Source: Puteibacter caeruleilacunae
GTDB lineage: Bacteria > Bacteroidota > Bacteroidia > Bacteroidales > Prolixibacteraceae
Direction of reading: 5' to 3'
Assembly: GCA_005217565.1 (NCBI GenBank)
Contig: SJCO01000021.1
Location: forward strand, 39,023 to 103,022
DNA: 64,000 bases
The position numbers and the translations under genes are program-made. The notes under the pieces are model-generated. The model had not been told where the DNA came from and made no database searches. It was given only the letters and a program-made list of their open reading frames with translations. This document shows positions 28,246 through 37,758 of the stretch, piece by piece (the first letter of the stretch is position 1; each line of letters opens with the position of its first letter).

Positions 28246-29556
28246 ATGAGAAATAAATTTATATATCTGATTGCATCGTTATTAGTTGCATTTGGCTGTA
28301 ACAATGTACAGGAATGGAATGATGGTGGAAGTTTGACGCCTCCTGAAAAAGTTTCAGTACTTGAAATTGAAAATATCAATGGAGGAGCGAGAATCATCTA
28401 TGATAAATTACAAGGCGAAGATGTAATTGGAGTGAAGGCTTCGTATCAGTATAGTAAGGACGGAGAGGTGAATGAGGTGTTTGCTTCAGCCTTTTCTGAT
28501 ACACTAGAAGTGAGTGGTTTTCCTGATACACTTGCAAGAGCAGTGACTTTAGTGGCAGTTAATGCAAGTGGAATTGAATCTGATCCTAATGTGATTACCA
28601 TTACTCCGGAAACTCCACCAGTTGAATTAGCAGCCTCATCAGTGGTAATGAAAAATACTATTGGGGGTATAAAATTAATAATGAGCAATATTATTGGGAA
28701 GTATCTTTCTGTAACCCTTGAGTATCGTGAAAATGAAGAGGCTGCATGGGAGTATCACGATGATATTTTGAGAACTACCGATGAGGAAATCAGTGTTAAG
28801 TTTCTGAATATTGAGAGTAAGGAACAGAGCTTTAGAGTCAAGATTGTAGATGAATACAATAATGAAGCCATATCGACCACTGAAATTCTTAAACCAAGTT
28901 CAATCAGTGATGGAATATACGATATTGAAGGTAATCATTACACGATCATAGCCATTGGATCTCAACTATGGTTAGGGGAGAACTTAAGAGTTACCCAGTA
29001 TAATGATGGTACTCCTATCGATAATGTAACTGAGAATGAAGAATGGAATTCTCTTGAAACTCCTGCTTATTGCTGGCAAAATAATAATGAAGCAATGTAT
29101 AAAGAGTATGGAGCTTTCTACAACTGGTTCGTTGTTGATCCGGCCAGTAACGGAGGCAAGAACATTGCTCCTGAAGGTACGCATATCCCTTCCGATGAAG
29201 AGTGGAAACAGCTGGAGTTGGCCCTTGGAATGTCTGAAGAGGCAATTCATGAGTCTGGTTGGGAGCGAGGAACAAACCAAGCCAGTCAGCTGGCTGATGA
29301 TGAGGCCAACTGGAAAGGCGGTAATCTAAAATCGGATCCTGCACTTGGATCAAGTGGTTTCGATGCATATCCTATCGGAAGAAGATCTCCATTTGGAGGT
29401 TTAGAGCGATTTAATCAGTGTACTTTCTGGTGGACTTCTGATGAGTTAGGTACTTCAGCCTGGGTAAGAGGTATGTTCTACAGTAACAACAGGTTGGATA
29501 GAGAACCTCAGGATAAAAAATGGGGATACTCGATCCGTTGTATATTGGATGATTAA
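28246..29556 (+). CDS. Surface lipoprotein with DUF4959-like and FISUMP domains
   Basis: 436-aa lipoprotein (lipobox VAFGC, Cys18). The N-terminal part (LTPPEKVSVLEIENINGGARI) matches the start of DUF4959-type SusE/F-position proteins, followed by a second beta-sandwich up to residue ~220. The C-terminal ~210 residues are a FISUMP domain (Fibrobacter succinogenes major paralogue): GSQLWLGENLR, YGAFYNWF, GTHIPSDEEWKQLE, AYPIGRR, WWTSDE and GYSIRCI. It stands in the SusE/SusF position, 33 nt after susD3, and probably binds glycan at the surface; the exact FISUMP role is not established. Replacement of the usual carbohydrate-binding partner by FISUMP is a point of interest. Confidence 0.85.
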   Translation: MRNKFIYLIASLLVAFGCNNVQEWNDGGSLTPPEKVSVLEIENINGGARIIYDKLQGEDVIGVKASYQYSKDGEVNEVFASAFSDTLEVSGFPDTLARAVTLVAVNASGIESDPNVITITPETPPVELAASSVVMKNTIGGIKLIMSNIIGKYLSVTLEYRENEEAAWEYHDDILRTTDEEISVKFLNIESKEQSFRVKIVDEYNNEAISTTEILKPSSISDGIYDIEGNHYTIIAIGSQLWLGENLRVTQYNDGTPIDNVTENEEWNSLETPAYCWQNNNEAMYKEYGAFYNWFVVDPASNGGKNIAPEGTHIPSDEEWKQLELALGMSEEAIHESGWERGTNQASQLADDEANWKGGNLKSDPALGSSGFDAYPIGRRSPFGGLERFNQCTFWWTSDELGTSAWVRGMFYSNNRLDREPQDKKWGYSIRCILDD

Positions 29557-30105
29557 TCTCTGGTTCGGTTTGCGCCTCAAGGTTCCATGTTCAAAGTTTC
29601 ACGTTCCATGTTGCGCAGGTACACCTGCTAGCGTCCGTAGGACCTGGCAGCGTGTTGCAGATTAAAGGTTCAAAGTTTCACGTTCCATGCAGCGCGTTGA
29701 TGTTGCTCCAGTGGTATTGTTTTTACCACAAAGGACACAAAGAAGCACAGAGATTTCACAAAGTAATACAGCTAATGCATCAGCGAGCTGATTCATAGCT
29801 TGAGCACACAAAGCCGTTCTAAGTTGCGGTGAATGCACCTGCTAGTGTCGATCGACCTGGCAGGTGTTGTTATTTGTAAGGTTCTATGTTATAGGCTGCC
29901 CTTTGGGACAGCTAATATCTGTAGCAACGAAGGATACTCCAAACTAATCTTCTTCCCCATAACATCAGCGCTCCGTTGACCTTTTTTGCTTCGTTTTTGT
30001 GTTATGACAAAAATGAAGACCCGTCTGGTAGGGCAATTTTGCGTTAAGTCACCGCATTCAGCAAATGCTATATCAAAAAGAAACAGTATTGTTTCTTAAG
30101 AGGCA
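29557..30105. repeat. Mosaic intergenic repeat region
   Basis: Contains internal repeats of AAAGTTTCACGTTCCATG (about 29595 and 29671), a CCACAAAGGACACAAAG element near 29727, one GGCTGCCC/GGGACAGC element with AGCTAATATCTGTAGCAACG near 29893-29932, and at 30006-30105 a block shared with 22684-22765. No gene is supported. Confidence 0.75.
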
Positions 30106-30123
30106 AAATAGATTATAACTTTG
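30092..30123 (+). promoter_or_regulatory. Promoter of the triple-domain esterase gene
   Basis: TTTC (30092-30095), a 20-nt gap and TAACTTTG (30116-30123), a perfect TAnnTTTG element. It ends 30 nt before the start codon. CAAAATAGATTATAACTTT is shared with the GH20 promoter. Confidence 0.6.
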
Positions 30124-30153
30124 GCGTTTTATAATTAACAAAAAACTCATGGA

Positions 30154-32274
30154 ATGAAACAATTATTAATCCTTCTCACAATCATTGTTTTACAAGGGTT
30201 GTCGACAGTTGGTTGGTCGGCAAAACCTATTAAGATTGCCTGTATAGGTAATAGTATCACTTATGGTGCAGGAGTTGCCGATCGTGCAAATAATGCCTAT
30301 CCCAAGCAGTTGGCTAATATGCTGGGAACCGGTTATGAAGTAAAGAACTTTGGTGTTAGCGGTCGCACTATGCTGAAGAAAGGTAATTATCCTTACTGGG
30401 CAGAGAAAGCGTATAAAAACGCTATGAATTACAAGGCTGATATTGTCTTTATTAAACTTGGAACAAACGATAGTAAGTTGCAAAATCGTGTATACTTAAA
30501 TGAGTTTGAGGCAGACTGTAAAGAGATGATCGCTAATATTCGTAAAAAGAATGCCGACAGTCGTATTGTACTAATGCTACCTGTTCCTGCTTTTATGGAA
30601 GACACTTCTAAGATCTGGGATCCTGTTATTCGCCATAAAATCACTCCAATTCTTCAAAAGGTTGCATACGATGAGCAGCTGGAAGTTATTGATTTATATC
30701 CAATGTTCACTGATAAGCAATCGATGTTCCCTGATAAGATTCACCCAACATCACTGGGGGCGACAATGATGGCCAAACGTGCTTATGAGGTGGTGAAACA
30801 GGCTTCGTCTTCTTTTAACTTGATAGAGACGTTAGGAGTCAGTGATGCAAAGAAATCAAGTTTCTATGGTTTTAACCGATATGACTTTTCTAAGGATGGA
30901 TTACAATTAAAGGTTGTGGCTCCAAGACGAGCATTAGCTGATAAACCTTGGGTATGGAGAGCTCGTTTCTTCGGACATGAACCACAGACAGATATTGCTT
31001 TACTAGAGCGAGGTTATCATGTGGTTTATTGCGATGTGGCTGCTTATTTTGGTGGTCCAGAGGCAGTATCTCGTTGGGATAAGTGCTATGAATTGATGAT
31101 TCAGGCAGGACTAAACAAGAAACCTGCATTGGAAGGAATGAGTCGCGGTGGATTGATTATCTATAACTGGGCAGCTAAGAATCTGGATAAAGTCTCATGT
31201 ATTTATGCTGATGCTCCCGTATTAAATGCTTTAAGTTGGCCTGGTGGATTCTTTGCTGGTAAAGGAAGTGCTCCTGATTGGGAAAAGGCTAAAGGTTGTT
31301 ACAATTTGAAGTCAGATAAAGAGGCAAAAGCTTTTAAAGGATGGCCTATTCATCATGCAGAACAATTGGCCAAATCAGGTATTCCAATGTTACATGTGTG
31401 CGGAGAAACAGATAAAGTTGTTCCAGTATTTGAGAATACTACTCCTTTTGAACAACGAGTTTCAGCTATGGGCGGTAACATTAAAGTTATTTATAAAGAA
31501 AGAGTTGATCATCACCCACATAGCTTGAAAAATCCTAAAGCGATTGTTGATTTCATTTTACGTAACACCGGACACAAGACTAATTTCGCGGCGATTACTG
31601 CTCCAGGTTCTGAATATCGCTCTGCTGCAGGTTGGGCCAAAGGAAAAGGTTGGTGGTATCAGGCGTCACAAATCGATTCACTGTGTCAGGCATCGGGTGA
31701 TATTGATTTATTGCTGATTGGAAATTCTATTACTCAGGGATGGGGGGGACCTCGTGATTGGGTATCTTATAAACCTGGACAGAAATCTGGAGATAAGAAT
31801 TTTAAAGGTATGAAATGGCTAGGTGCAGGTATCTCAGGTGATCGCACACAGCATGTATTGTGGAGATTGGAAAAGGGGCACTATGATGCTTGTTCTCCTG
31901 ACTATGTAAATGTGGCTATTGGTGTAAATAATTTTGCGGACAATAGCGCAGAAGAGATTATTGAAGGACTGAAGAAGGTACTTGCAACGGTGCAGAAGAA
32001 GTTCCCTAAAGCCCAGATTCTATTTTATGGTCCACTACCAACAGGTAATGATCCGGCATCAGAACAACGTGCTAAATACAATGCAATTCATAAGGCAATT
32101 AGTGGGTGGGATTATGCTGATAATGTTCACTATTGCAATCTTGAATCGATGGTTCTTAATGCTGATGGAACGTTAAACTCAAAATATTACGGAGGCGATG
32201 GTATCCACTTAATCCCTGCCGGTTATGATGCCTGGGGATCATTTATAAGAAAGAAAATTGATGCGTTGAAGTAA
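30154..32274 (+). CDS. Triple-domain esterase: SGNH + alpha/beta hydrolase + SGNH
   Basis: 706-aa secreted protein (signal peptide to about residue 22). Domain 1 (about 25-215) is a SGNH/GDSL hydrolase: GNSITYG with Ser34, GTND with Asn105, and DKIHP with Asp194/His197. Domain 2 (about 235-472) is an alpha/beta hydrolase: nucleophile elbow GMSRGG with Ser330, Asp420 in CGETDKVVP, and a His in VDHHPHS (453-456). Domain 3 (about 515-706) is a second SGNH hydrolase: GNSITQGWG with Ser525, GAGISGD, VNN (591-593), and DGIHLIPAGYDAWG with Asp682/His685. All three triads look intact. Such enzymes remove acetyl or other acyl groups from polysaccharide. Its own promoter lies upstream and a terminator follows. 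Which acyl group each domain removes is unknown. Confidence 0.88.
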   Translation: MKQLLILLTIIVLQGLSTVGWSAKPIKIACIGNSITYGAGVADRANNAYPKQLANMLGTGYEVKNFGVSGRTMLKKGNYPYWAEKAYKNAMNYKADIVFIKLGTNDSKLQNRVYLNEFEADCKEMIANIRKKNADSRIVLMLPVPAFMEDTSKIWDPVIRHKITPILQKVAYDEQLEVIDLYPMFTDKQSMFPDKIHPTSLGATMMAKRAYEVVKQASSSFNLIETLGVSDAKKSSFYGFNRYDFSKDGLQLKVVAPRRALADKPWVWRARFFGHEPQTDIALLERGYHVVYCDVAAYFGGPEAVSRWDKCYELMIQAGLNKKPALEGMSRGGLIIYNWAAKNLDKVSCIYADAPVLNALSWPGGFFAGKGSAPDWEKAKGCYNLKSDKEAKAFKGWPIHHAEQLAKSGIPMLHVCGETDKVVPVFENTTPFEQRVSAMGGNIKVIYKERVDHHPHSLKNPKAIVDFILRNTGHKTNFAAITAPGSEYRSAAGWAKGKGWWYQASQIDSLCQASGDIDLLLIGNSITQGWGGPRDWVSYKPGQKSGDKNFKGMKWLGAGISGDRTQHVLWRLEKGHYDACSPDYVNVAIGVNNFADNSAEEIIEGLKKVLATVQKKFPKAQILFYGPLPTGNDPASEQRAKYNAIHKAISGWDYADNVHYCNLESMVLNADGTLNSKYYGGDGIHLIPAGYDAWGSFIRKKIDALK

Positions 32275-32315
32275 TTATTTACTCCTCTCATTCATCATAT
32301 TTTATTAAGACTAAT

Positions 32316-32360
32316 CAAAGGCTCTGGTTATGAATAATCAGGGCCTTTGTTGTGTGTTTT
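32316..32360 (+). terminator. Intrinsic terminator after the triple esterase
   Basis: 15-bp stem with two G-U pairs: CAAAGGCTCTGGTTA (32316-32330), loop TGAA, TAATCAGGGCCTTTG (32335-32349), then a T-rich tail. Confidence 0.88.
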
Positions 32361-32512
32361 TGTTTCCTATCACATCAGAATGATATCCCTTGATACTTCA
32401 GCCGTCAGTTTTTTATACTGAAATGAATATCTGATTCTTTAATTGCGTATACCTAATGATCGTGTTGTTTAGACAGCACCCCTATTCGTGTTAAATTTTT
32501 TAATTAGACATT

Positions 32513-32965
32513 ATGAAACACAGGAAACTGTTAGTGCTATTTGTACTTCTATTGTTTGGAGGTGTAATTATGGTCAATCGGATAACCTCAAAAGCCTCTG
32601 GTGAAAATTCCGGTGATGAGACCACACTTTTGTCGATGAAAGATATTCCTACTAACAAAGAAAAACGAGTAGCAGCATTCCGACTAAGAACAAGCGGTGA
32701 AAATATCCTTATCCTTCATGTAGGTCGACTGGTTAAAAGTACCGGAAAATGGAAGGTCACCATTGATGCAGGAACACAAAAATGTAAGCTAATCACAGCC
32801 GATCTTCTAGAGGATGGTCGCATTGTTGGAAATAGTGTTATGGGATATGATGATGCGATAATTACCTTATCAAACTTTTTTGACGAGGGAAAGTATGAAT
32901 TACGCATAAAAGTATTGGGACCAGGAGGTGCGAAACTGAAGGTTTATATGAAGAATATGAAGTGA
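32513..32965 (+). CDS. Small secreted or membrane-anchored protein, unknown function
   Basis: 150-aa protein not recognised. The first ~22 residues (KLLVLFVLLLFGGVIMV) are a signal peptide or signal anchor. The rest is predicted beta-rich (ILILHVGRLV, GKWKVTIDAG, GKYELRIKVLG) and may be a single beta-sandwich, but no family motif is visible. The ATG at 32513 is the only reasonable start. It stands alone between the esterase terminator and the minus-strand ABC genes, transcribed away from the esterase. Confidence 0.7.
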   Translation: MKHRKLLVLFVLLLFGGVIMVNRITSKASGENSGDETTLLSMKDIPTNKEKRVAAFRLRTSGENILILHVGRLVKSTGKWKVTIDAGTQKCKLITADLLEDGRIVGNSVMGYDDAIITLSNFFDEGKYELRIKVLGPGGAKLKVYMKNMK

Positions 32966-33074
32966 GGCTGTTATGTAGAATACTTTCTGTCAGGATTCTC
33001 AAAATATATGAGAATAATAAAAGAAAATGGTGATAAATAGTGGGGTGATTAGCAAATGACCCCACTATTGTAAA

Positions 33075-34838
33075 TTATTGATTATCGGCTGATAAGAAAT
33101 CAGTTCTTTGTTGAATTTGTTGGAATTTTAGCATTTGTGAAAAGTGTCCGTTTTGTCTCTTGAGTTCATTTGGCGAGCCACATTCAACTACTTTCCCATT
33201 TGTTAATACAACAATTTTATCAGCATTTGCAATTGTTCTCATTCTGTGAGCTATAATTAAAACTGTTTTATTTTGTATTAGTTTTGATATTGCAGCTTGG
33301 ATCTTTGTTTCATTTTCTACATCTAGCGAAGCTGTTGCTTCATCAAGTAAAACAATCGGAGCATCCTTCAATAATGCTCTTGCTATTGATAATCGTTGTC
33401 GTTCCCCTCCTGACAGAGTTGCTCCATTTTCTCCAATTACTGTATTGTAACCATTGGGAAGGTTCTCTATGAATTCTTCACATTGAGCTGATCTTGCTGC
33501 TTTAATTATTTCTTCGTCAGTTGCATCTCTTTTTCCAATTCGAATATTATCTTTTATCGTAGTATTGAATAGAACAACATTTTGAAAGACAATCGAGTAT
33601 TCTTTTAGTAATGTTTCTGGATCTATTTCTTGAATATTTTGATCACCTAGTTTGATTGCCCCAGAATCGACATCCCAGAAACGAGCTGCAAGTTTCGTAC
33701 AGGTACTTTTCCCACCACCTGATGGACCAATCAATGCTGTTATTTCTCCTTGATTTGCTGTAAATGAAACATTATTGAGTACTTGTTTATCGTCGTTATA
33801 TGAAAAGTCGACATTATTAAATTCAATATTAAAGTTGTTGTAACTTGCTGTTGTTTCGCCCGATTGAACAGGTAATGCTTCCATCTCATTCATCCTATTA
33901 ATTCTAATATCTAGATAGAATAATGCGGCGAGGTTATTAAATACATCATTTATCGGTTGGTATACGCTTGCTGAGATCAGGAGAAACATCAGATACATGA
34001 ATAGGGTGATTTGTTGATTAATCAATAGCGTGGCTCCCACCAGAATAACAGTTATGGTTCCTAGTTTTAACAGACTTTGTGCTCCATTTACTAATGTTCC
34101 AGCGAGAAGCTCACCCTTCGTAAGTAATTTTTCATAGCTGTTAAGCTGCTCATCCAGTTCTATTTTGAATTGATCCTTTCCATTGTATGATTTTATTTCC
34201 TGGATGTTCTCTAATCCTTCTTGTATTTTTTCACTTACTTCTCTTTTTGATAAGTAATGTTCCTTATTGACTTTATGAAGCTTCTTTTTGGAGCAGATTA
34301 TAACGCTTGCAGCTAAAGGTACTACCCAGAATACCGACAATGCCATGGTCCAGTTATAAACAAATAGGCCAATTGCAATTAGCAATATACTAATAACGGA
34401 GGCAAAAAGTTGTGGAACTGCATGAGAAAATGTATGTTCTAGTTCTGTATTGTCATCCATTATTGTTGAAGTTAAATCAGAAAGGTTTTTCTCACCAAAA
34501 AAAGATAATGGTAAACGACGAAGTTTTTCTGCCAATGAAATTCTTCTATTTGCACTTTCTTCATAAATTGATGAAAAAGTACTTCGATATTGTTGTAATG
34601 CCACTAACCATGTGATAATAATAAAGCTAATAGCCAAGATTATGTAATAGATTAATCCAGAATGTGTTGTTGTCTTTGAATTGAGTAGTGGATTAAGGTA
34701 ATCATCAAGGAATATGAACAGATATACTGTTGGGAGCATTAATGTAATATTCAGTAATGTTGTGAAAAACACTCCATTGATAAATTGTATTGCTCCTTTG
34801 CTTGATAAGGCGAATCTTGATTTTATATGTTTAAGCAT
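33075..34838 (-). CDS. ABC exporter half-transporter, subunit B
   Basis: 587-aa fused permease-ATPase. Six transmembrane helices occupy about residues 1-310. The ATPase has Walker A GPSGGGKST (about 371), signature LSGGERQRLSIARA (about 471), Walker B IVLLDEATASLD (about 494) and the H-loop IIAHRM. Its start overlaps the end of the upstream half-transporter by 8 nt, so the two are translationally coupled and probably form a heterodimer. The pair resembles exporters such as the YbtP/YbtQ-IrtA/IrtB group and lipid/peptide exporters, but substrate cannot be inferred. No glycan link is apparent. Confidence 0.9.
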   Translation of the reverse strand: MLKHIKSRFALSSKGAIQFINGVFFTTLLNITLMLPTVYLFIFLDDYLNPLLNSKTTTHSGLIYYIILAISFIIITWLVALQQYRSTFSSIYEESANRRISLAEKLRRLPLSFFGEKNLSDLTSTIMDDNTELEHTFSHAVPQLFASVISILLIAIGLFVYNWTMALSVFWVVPLAASVIICSKKKLHKVNKEHYLSKREVSEKIQEGLENIQEIKSYNGKDQFKIELDEQLNSYEKLLTKGELLAGTLVNGAQSLLKLGTITVILVGATLLINQQITLFMYLMFLLISASVYQPINDVFNNLAALFYLDIRINRMNEMEALPVQSGETTASYNNFNIEFNNVDFSYNDDKQVLNNVSFTANQGEITALIGPSGGGKSTCTKLAARFWDVDSGAIKLGDQNIQEIDPETLLKEYSIVFQNVVLFNTTIKDNIRIGKRDATDEEIIKAARSAQCEEFIENLPNGYNTVIGENGATLSGGERQRLSIARALLKDAPIVLLDEATASLDVENETKIQAAISKLIQNKTVLIIAHRMRTIANADKIVVLTNGKVVECGSPNELKRQNGHFSQMLKFQQIQQRTDFLSADNQ

Positions 34839-36600
34839 ATTGTGCCTCCTTTCCTATAGTCCATTCTATTGATTGTTGATATGTGTTCCACATGCTATGG
34901 TATAATCCTTCCTTTAAAAGCAACATGTCATGAGAACCTTGTTCAGCAATTTTTCCATCTTTAATTACAAAGATGTTATCAGCATTCTTAACACTGCTTA
35001 AACGATGTGCTATTAGTAAAACTGTTTTTCCACGTAATAATCTTTGTAGAGACTTCTGTATTAGATCTTCATTTTCAGGATCAGAGAACGCTGTAGCTTC
35101 ATCTAAAATGACAATCGGAGCATTTTTTAGAAAGGCTCTGGCTAAAGCAATACGCTGTTGTTCTCCTCCCGATAAATAAGTTCCATGTGGCCCAATAATG
35201 GTGTCTAATCCATCTGGAAGTTTCTCAATAATATTGCGGCATTGAGCCAAATCAATAGCCCTCTGAATATCTTGCATTGAGGCTTCAGGCTTACCGTATT
35301 TTATGTTAGCAAGAATACTACCCTTGAATAGTTTACTGTTCTGAAAAACGAATGTTATGTTGTTCATCAGATCATTATTTGATATCTCTGTTACATCATT
35401 ATTACCAATGGAAATTGTTCCATTTTGAGGATCCCAGAAACGAGCAATTAATCGTGCAATTGTTGTTTTACCACTACCAGATGGCCCTACTAAAGCGTAT
35501 GTTTTACCTTCGGGAATAGTGAAACTAATATTTCTGAGCGTTTCATGTTTTGAGTCTGGATATGAGAATGAGACATCTTGAAAGTTTATGTTGTAACTCT
35601 TTATTTTTATAGGAATATCTAGAGCCTTTAATGGTGGTGTTTTTGATAAATCTTCTAATCGATCAATTGCTTGTGCTGCATGGCCAATAGCTTGACTAAG
35701 GTACATGCTTCTCATAATACAATGCCCGAATACAGGAGTAATAAGTACATAAAAGAACAAGTTTAAAATGGTTTGAGTTAAATTGGTAGAATAGTTTAGT
35801 AGTATGATCGTTAAAGGAACAAGAATAAATGCGAAACTATTTATGATTACTATGTAACCTGACATAGGCTTTTCCCAAAGATTGGTGTAGGACATAACCA
35901 TCTTTTTGTAACGAATAATACTATTGTGAAAATTTTTGAAAGAGAATATTGTTTGTTGAAATGTCTTAACAACCGGAATTCCTCGTACATACTCAACGGC
36001 TTCGGTATTCATGCTCTCTAAGGCATTCATATAATTATTCATGAATTCTTGTCCCCTACTTCCAATCATTAATCTTAGAATGGTTAGTGAAAAAATGAGG
36101 GGCAATAAACATGCAAGTCCCATGCGGTAATCAAAAAAGAATAAAAGACCGATTGTTGCCAATGGTGTTATAATTGTTCCTGCAAGATCAGGTAATTGAT
36201 GAGCTAAAAAACTATGAGTAATTGATGCATTATCGTCAATTATTTTCCGAATTCTTCCACTTGTATTGTTATCAAAGAAACCTAATGGCATATCGAGTAA
36301 TTTCGACATGGCTTTTTTGCGCATATTAGTTTCAACTCGAAATGCTGCTAAATGCGACAAAGTCAGGGATAGAAAATAAATAAGAATTCCTGCAATTGAT
36401 ATTGCAACTGCCCAAATAGCATATGACTTTATCAGCGAATGTGAAATGTTGGGGTTTAGACATTCACGTGCAATCAACCAAATAAATATGAACGGAACTA
36501 GTGTTGCAATTGAACTTAGCGCTGAAAACAATAATGCAAATGGCAGAAGTAATTTTCGCCCCGTCATGTAGAAGACTAGTTTTCTTAGTATGTTTATCAT
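34831..36600 (-). CDS. ABC exporter half-transporter, subunit A
   Basis: 589-aa fused permease-ATPase, first gene of the minus-strand pair. Transmembrane helices run through about residue 310, followed by Walker A GPSGSGKTT (about 371), signature LSGGEQQRIALARA (about 476) and Walker B IVILDEATAFSD. The residues after Walker B (FSDPENE) differ from the usual ALD D-loop, as seen in some heterodimeric exporters of the siderophore/peptide type. The overlap with the next gene indicates cotranslation. No regulator or immunity gene lies beside it. Confidence 0.9.
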   Translation of the reverse strand: MINILRKLVFYMTGRKLLLPFALLFSALSSIATLVPFIFIWLIARECLNPNISHSLIKSYAIWAVAISIAGILIYFLSLTLSHLAAFRVETNMRKKAMSKLLDMPLGFFDNNTSGRIRKIIDDNASITHSFLAHQLPDLAGTIITPLATIGLLFFFDYRMGLACLLPLIFSLTILRLMIGSRGQEFMNNYMNALESMNTEAVEYVRGIPVVKTFQQTIFSFKNFHNSIIRYKKMVMSYTNLWEKPMSGYIVIINSFAFILVPLTIILLNYSTNLTQTILNLFFYVLITPVFGHCIMRSMYLSQAIGHAAQAIDRLEDLSKTPPLKALDIPIKIKSYNINFQDVSFSYPDSKHETLRNISFTIPEGKTYALVGPSGSGKTTIARLIARFWDPQNGTISIGNNDVTEISNNDLMNNITFVFQNSKLFKGSILANIKYGKPEASMQDIQRAIDLAQCRNIIEKLPDGLDTIIGPHGTYLSGGEQQRIALARAFLKNAPIVILDEATAFSDPENEDLIQKSLQRLLRGKTVLLIAHRLSSVKNADNIFVIKDGKIAEQGSHDMLLLKEGLYHSMWNTYQQSIEWTIGKEAQYA

Positions 36601-37051
36601 CTTTTGTAGTTTTTGATTATTGAAAACGATTGATGCTTGTGAAATATAATTGTGGCTATCTTGATTGAAATTTCATAAAGAAATCTAAAAAAGAACACTG
36701 TTCATGGATGTTCAAAAAAAATATACTTTGCAATATTGTCAAGCATCCCCTTGGTTTCATCTCATGTTTAATTCCAGATGGTAGCGTGCTACAATGACTA
36801 TTTCCGTCGCAACAATCTCTTTAACTAAAAATGTTGCAAGATCAAAGTACGGCTAAGTCTGAAAAAAAATCAATCCTTATTTGTTATGAAATATTGGATT
36901 TGCAACGAGTATAAAAACAGAAATATTTTGGTGAAGTTCTCCTATCTTATCATGCGTATATTCAAGTCGAGGAAAAAATGAGTAATAAAAAAGATAAATT
37001 TCTTTGCTTAATTATTTATGCTTTTTATTAGAATTGGCAGACTAGTTCCTA
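36601..37051. other. Intergenic region upstream of the ABC pair
   Basis: AT-rich region of 451 nt without a supported gene. It presumably carries the promoter of the minus-strand ABC genes; I could not place a convincing TTTG/TAnnTTTG pair. Confidence 0.4.
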
Positions 37052-37429
37052 TTATCTTGTAAGTTGAATTTTTGATGGAAAATAGTGTTCTCCTTTTGGT
37101 GGAGAAATAAGTTCAAATGTTATTCTGTTTGAGCTTATGAAGGTTAATTTTGCAGTTCCAGTTTTATTTGAAAATCCGCTTATTATCGTAATTGTAGCAA
37201 TGTTCTCATTAATCGTTCCACTTATTGTAATATACTTTCCTCCATCATCAATTTTGTTCCCATTTTGTGCAATACAGCAATGTGTTCCCTTGATACTTGA
37301 ACTCTCTTGATTTATGCTTATTTCAATGTAACCTTTCTTTGTTTCTCCTGACCACTTACCATTAAACTTATTAGCCTGAACAATGGTTGTGAAACCGAGA
37401 AGAAATATCATTGCGAATACAATTTTCAT
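37052..37429 (-). CDS. Small secreted beta-barrel-like protein, unknown
   Basis: 125-aa protein with a clear signal peptide (IVFAMIFLLGFTTIVQA). The mature part starts FNGKWSGETKKGYIEISI and alternates short beta strands (GTINENIATITII, GTAKLTFISSN), a pattern like small lipocalin-like or avidin-like barrels. Two adjacent cysteines occur in GTHCCIAQ. Family not recognised. It is in the same direction as the ABC pair, 452 nt upstream of it, so an operon is unlikely. Confidence 0.7.
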   Translation of the reverse strand: MKIVFAMIFLLGFTTIVQANKFNGKWSGETKKGYIEISINQESSSIKGTHCCIAQNGNKIDDGGKYITISGTINENIATITIISGFSNKTGTAKLTFISSNRITFELISPPKGEHYFPSKIQLTR

Positions 37430-37758
37430 AATAGATTTATTGAAGTGAAACTATAGTTGTGCCTAAAATTTTATAGAAGACAAAATAATTTCAAACGAGC
37501 TTTTTACACAATACCAATAAATGACGATTTTATCAGAATCAACAATTAATGAGAACCAGCAAATAGTGGTGGTGAAAATTTTGTAAATAGTATTAAAGAG
37601 TCTTTGATTCTGGTGTCAAAATCGCAAAATAGTATAAGAATTTGTCGTTTTAGTTCAAAAATAGGCCTACTTCTATAACTACATTTACGGATTGATTAAC
37701 CAAGTATCATCATAATAGTACCGTATCATGGTGATGCATCCAAAAAATTAACTAGATA
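37430..37758. other. Intergenic region between divergent genes
   Basis: 329 nt, AT-rich. It must hold divergent promoters; TACATTTA near 37680 is a weak match to a -7 element for the plus-strand GH95-like gene. Nothing else recognised. Confidence 0.35.

Noticed and set aside
33075..36600. ABC pair as a glycan or capsule exporter linked to the PULs
   Set aside because: It is on the opposite strand, with no shared promoter or glycan-related neighbour; motifs fit a general heterodimeric exporter only.
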